Source: Yponomeuta sedellus (lineage: Eukaryota; Arthropoda; Insecta; Lepidoptera; Yponomeutidae). Taken from it: a DNA stretch of 64,000 bases. The stretch covers positions 7,465,001-7,529,000 of the forward strand of contig OW203732.1 of NCBI GenBank assembly GCA_934045075.1, read 5' to 3'. A model generated the notes under the pieces. That model saw only the letters and a program-made list of their open reading frames with translations. It did not search any database and had not been told where the DNA came from. Every line of letters begins with the position of its first letter. Position 1 is the first letter of the stretch. Positions 61,992-64,000 of the stretch are shown piece after piece. The position numbers and the translations under genes are program-made.

Positions 61992-62579
61992 GAGCCGTAA
62001 TTTTCAATTCACTTCAACAAAGTTTTAGGGAATTCCGATTGTGAGCGGATTATCTTCTTTTTTTCTTTAAAATACTATTTCTACCATCGATTCAACCGGC
62101 TATTTGTTGGAGTAGGCAAAGACACGCGCTATCCCGGTCTCACCCGCTACGTTACCGCACGATCTGGTAATTATTTGTCCTTTTATTGCGCGCATGATAA
62201 GGACACCTACCGAAGCATGTGAATATTGTTTGACACTTTTGAAACAAAGTCCACGAAGACGACGAGCTTTTGTCGGAGTTCGGAAGCGACAAAAGCAGCT
62301 GTCGTCATTTCAATTACTTTGTGTCACGTACGTAATGGAAACGGTTAACTTTTTCTTCAATTAAAATAGCCCAAGGCTCACTTCCCTCCGCAAAACACGA
62401 GTAGGCTTATATTATCGCTTGTTACTTGTTTGTGGCAGAGTTATCTTTTAAAACTCATCCCGAGTTGACTAAGTAATGCAAGCCGGGAAACAACTTTTCT
62501 AAAAGGAATTGAAAAGTTCCACCTCACCCTTTAATTTCATAGAGTTGTCGTGCTTACCTTACCTCGGTTAAAATAAATA
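61992..62579. other. No gene recognised
   Basis: Moderate GC; no repeat family or frame noted. Confidence 0.35.
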
Positions 62580-62665
62580 GCGGTAGCAGCGCGGTCTGTA
62601 GAACACTCGTTCTAATTTAAGAGGTCACAAGCCCCGGCATGTATCAATAAAATTGTTTTCAATGT
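62580..62665 (+). mobile_element. Degraded SINE D head
   Basis: GCGGTAGCAGCGCGGTCTGT and GCCCCGGCATGTATCAAT; B-box mutated. Confidence 0.4.
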
Positions 62666-62834
62666 TACGTCATTATCATCATAATTAACCCATTATGTAC
62701 CCACCTCAGATCATAGGTACTCACCGAGGGCTTGTACTCTTAAGACAGGTTACAGACTTTGATTCTTATGTACAATAAACTGTTCTCTATCAATCTAAAT
62801 TAAGTTATTTAACTTTATTTTGTGCTTTATATCC

Positions 62835-63062
62835 ACCCTTTGTATGTCTCCATTACCGGGGCACGGGTCTCTTCCTTCATCGCAGGAAGATGTAGGTCAT
62901 ACTCCACCACGGGTGCCAAATTCAGGTTGGTGGAGGCTTGCAAGACTAGTGGGTGGTCTTAGTGTTAGTCACAGACGGTCACCCATACATGCACTGAACG
63001 CGCCCTATGTTGCTTAACCTTCGTAACCGTTTAAGATCACTAGTCCTCGCTACGAGCGAGTC
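62835..63062 (-). mobile_element. SINE S5, internally deleted
   Basis: CCTTTGTATGTCTCCATTAC, ACTCCACCACGGGTGCCAA, then a jump from GGTCTTAGTGTT to AGTCACAGACGGTCACCCAT and GCCCTATGTTGCTTAACC. The central region is missing. Confidence 0.75.
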
Positions 63063-63084
63063 AAAGTCACGTGCATTTACACAA

Positions 63085-63235
63085 CACAAGTCATTTAGTT
63101 GCCTAGCTTAATCACCACACGTGTCCACCATGGGTTGGCAATTTTAAGCTCTGGGCTATGTGAACACTTCAGGAACTCAAGTTTTCTCATAGGGTTTTCC
63201 TTCACAGTTCGTGAGTTGTATTGCTACTGCAAAAT
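63085..63235 (-). mobile_element. SINE D-type fragment
   Basis: CACACGTGTCCACCATGGGTTGG, AACTCAAGTTTTCTCATAGG, TTCCTTCACAGTTCGTGAGT; runs into the microsatellite. Confidence 0.5.
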
Positions 63236-64000
63236 TACAAATAAATAAGTAAATAAATAAATAAATAAACAAACAAACAAACAAACAAACAAACAAACAA
63301 ACGAACGAACGAACGAACGAACGAACGAACGAACGAACGAACGAACGAACGAACGAACGAACGAACGAACGAACGAACGAACGAACGAACGAACGAACGA
63401 ACGAACGAACGAACGAACGAACGAACGAACGAACGAACGAACGAACGAACGAACGAACGAACGAACGAACGAACGAACGAACGAACGAACGAACGAACGA
63501 ACGAACGAACGAACGAACGAACGAACGAACGAACGAACGAACGAACGAACGAACGAACGAACGAACGAACGAACGAACGAACGAACGAACGAACGAACGA
63601 ACGAACGAACGAACGAACGAACGAACGAACGAACGAACGAACGAACGAACGAACGAACGAACGAACGAACGAACGAACGAACGAACGAACGAACGAACGA
63701 ACGAACGAACGAACGAACGAACGAACGAACGAACGAACGAACGAACGAACGAACGAACGAACGAACGAACGAACGAACGAACGAACGAACGAACGAACGA
63801 ACGAACGAACAAACAAACAAACAAACAAACAAACAAACAAACAAACAAACAAACAAACAAACAAACAAACAAACAAACAAACAAACAAACAAACAAACAA
63901 ACAAACAAACAAACAAACAAACAAACAAACAAACAAACAAACAAACAAACAAACAAACAAACAAACAAACAAACAAACAAACAAACAAACAAACAAACAA
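63236..64000. repeat. Compound (AAAT)/(AAAC)/(ACGA)/(AAAC) microsatellite, over 760 bp
   Basis: (AAAT)n to about 63268, (AAAC)n 63269-63300, (ACGA)n 63301-63810 (about 127 units) and (AAAC)n 63811 to the window end. Long Phe-Val-Arg-Ser and Phe-Val-Cys-Leu frames on the minus strand are artefacts. Confidence 0.97.

Noticed and set aside
62038..62050. ATTGTGAGCGGAT, resembling the E. coli lac operator core
   Set aside because: Only 13 bases match, no vector sequence around it; chance similarity.
63177..64000. 250-270 codon frames of Phe-Val-Arg-Ser / Phe-Val-Cys-Leu
   Set aside because: Pure translation of the tetranucleotide array in every minus frame.

Overview
This window looks like transposon-dense, gene-poor nuclear DNA from an insect, most likely a moth or butterfly. 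The base composition is AT-rich. The repeat mix (a Ty3/gypsy LTR element, an I-type LINE, RTE-like LINE 3' ends, piggyBac-, P- and mariner-like relics, Helitron ends ending in CTAG, and several Pol III SINE families) is one I associate with Lepidoptera. I recognise no host gene, rRNA gene or functional tRNA gene. The order-level assignment is an inference from repeat families, not from a host marker gene.

Layout. 1-2.1 kb: the 3' end of a Ty3/gypsy element, with the pol C-terminus, a 97-residue small ORF with a myristoylation-type N-terminus and one membrane segment, a structured 3' region, a polypurine tract and the start of an LTR. 2.1-9 kb: ATAC microsatellites, LINE tails, a Helitron relic, tRNA-derived SINEs and a small TA-flanked inverted-repeat element. 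9.08-11.08 kb: a TTAA-flanked piggyBac-like relic split by a LINE fragment. 12.6-13.7 kb: a 1-kb palindrome made of two head-to-head copies of a TA-flanked MITE, one arm carrying a SINE with clear target duplications. 14.4-20.9 kb: decayed LINE ORF2 pieces, a Helitron, hairpin-bearing repeats and other small repeats. 20.9-21.9 kb: an unusual block with about a dozen copies of a CCAATCATTGTAC-like motif in both orientations. 23-28.8 kb: 5S-rRNA-like SINEs, a mariner fragment and nested MITEs. 28.8-32 kb: a hairpin/inverted-repeat element carrying a 2.58-kb P-like relic with THAP-like coding remains. 32-51 kb: Helitrons, many SINEs, short near-perfect hairpins and a four-unit minisatellite. 51.1-56.8 kb: the only apparently intact autonomous element, an I-like LINE with ORF1 (zinc knuckles), ORF2 (endonuclease, reverse transcriptase, RNase H), a poly(A) tail and a 12-bp target duplication. 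57-63 kb: more SINEs, MITEs and relics. 63.2-64 kb: a very long AAAC/ACGA microsatellite running off the window.

How parts work together. The LINE encodes its own proteins on one bicistronic RNA. SINEs, MITEs and short Helitrons encode nothing and would depend on enzymes made elsewhere. The many nested insertions (SINE in MITE, MITE in MITE, P-like element in hairpin element, LINE in piggyBac) give a relative age order. Most long ORF-like stretches over microsatellites (Met-Tyr-Val-Cys, Phe-Val-Arg-Ser or Ile-Asn-Gln-Ser repeats) are translation artefacts.
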